64,000 nucleotides of DNA from Ichthyophis bannanicus (lineage: Eukaryota; Chordata; Amphibia; Gymnophiona; Ichthyophiidae): contig CM066033.1 in the NCBI GenBank assembly GCA_033557465.1, positions 231,262,109 to 231,326,108 on the forward strand. The letters run 5' to 3'. The notes beneath the pieces are model-generated. The model had not been told where the DNA came from and ran no database searches. It worked only from the letters and a program-made list of their open reading frames with translations. Below, one piece after another: positions 63,380 through 64,000 of this stretch; the stretch's first letter is position 1, and every line of letters starts with the position of its first letter. The translations under genes and the position numbers were made by a program.

Positions 63380-64000
63380 ATAGCAAATAGCAGTGTGTCC
63401 CGCAAAACAAAACCATTACCGCAGCTGGGAAACCTAAGGTACCCTGTAAAGTGCCATAGCTGTGGGTCTACCTCATCCCGGTAAGCACAGCTGACATTTA
63501 CTGGGTTGATCTGCAGTTGCTGTGTAGTTAGCCTGTGCTATAAGAAGAGGCATAGCACACTGGTTAATACAATGCCCTCAGAGTCACTGCTCATGGGTTC
63601 AAATACCCACTACACCAACGGTAAGATGAGTGTTAGTAACAGTCAGACACATCCCCACAAACAGTGACACCTTTGTCCCATGCCTCAAAGGAAAGGCTTG
63701 GTGTGGCGTTACATCACCAAAAGCATGTCAGAAGGTGCCCACAGCTGAGGCACAGGAGATGTGGCCCAGGCCAAATGGCATAAGTAATGCAATGCTGTAA
63801 GCCATAGCCAGCCACTGTAGCCACCAATCTCAGTATCCGATGTGTAGTTAAGCAGCCCTAGAGATACTTTTCCATGTGGCATCAGTGACACGTGCACATC
63901 GTGTGCACGGCATAGTAGTGCGCGGCACAGCATATGCACAATACTGTGCATGCACAGCATGCGTGCGTGCATCATCAACACATGGGAATCCCTCAAAATG
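63380..64000. other. Fragment related to the interior of the TIR elements
   Basis: Beyond the right TIR of copy 3 the sequence resembles copy 2 at about 55245-55410. CGGTAAGCACAGCTGAC matches TGGTAACCACAGCAGAC, and a tRNA-like unit (GCACACTGGTTAATACAATG and CATGGGTTCAAATACCC, 63541-63612) follows. A part of another related copy, or a rearranged piece of copy 3, is likely. From about 63890 there are CATGCACAGCATGCGTGCG-type words. Confidence 0.45.

Noticed and set aside
58714..63382. TTA target duplication for copy 3 of the TIR element
   Set aside because: TTA is on the left but ATA on the right, so it was not counted as support for Harbinger ancestry.

Overview
This window looks like a repeat-dense, non-genic stretch of a large vertebrate genome. 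The mix of CR1, L2 and L1/Tx1-like LINEs, CORE-type tRNA SINEs, a Harbinger transposon and a SCAN-gag Ty3/gypsy (Gmr1-like) element fits an amphibian; a caecilian is my guess, by inference only. I found no convincing host exon, rRNA, genuine tRNA gene, operon or CRISPR array. Almost every recognisable coding stretch belongs to a mobile element, and most are broken.

Layout. 1-8300: CpG-poor CA/TG-rich DNA with a decayed PIF/Harbinger transposon (Myb-like gene on minus, DDE transposase on plus). 8555-13625: a nearly complete L2 LINE on minus, its ORF split by a SINE. 13626-16339: about 17 copies of a 161-bp GC-rich satellite just upstream of that L2. 16340-20335: CR1 pieces around an ORF1-only L1-like element with CRE-bearing 5' monomers. 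20455-23665: an internally deleted L1/Tx1-like element. 24400-30090: CORE-SINEs, LINE tails and undefined AT-rich DNA with two hammerhead-core-like motifs. 30089-31765: EN-only pieces of CR1 and L2. 31768-35970, 51964-56007 and 58717-63379: three same-orientation copies of a roughly 4-kb family with terminal inverted repeats, internal palindromes and tRNA-like modules. 36394-36757 and 40815-41500: long inverted repeats. 43735-49188: an LTR element with gag, protease and integrase but no reverse transcriptase. 49251-50483: a MITE with a TTA target duplication. 56205-58716 and 60398-61747: CR1 LINEs, the second nested inside the third 4-kb copy.

How the parts relate. Insertions are layered: L2 next to CR1, SINE into L2, SINE into MITE, 4-kb element into CR1, and a younger CR1 into the 4-kb element. 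The SINEs share their 3' tail design with the L2, so the L2 family is their likely mobiliser. The 4-kb family is the best candidate for something undescribed. It has no recognisable protein, yet it carries conserved TIRs, copy-specific subterminal palindromes and inverted tRNA-like units. All identifications come from reading motifs; no database search was run.
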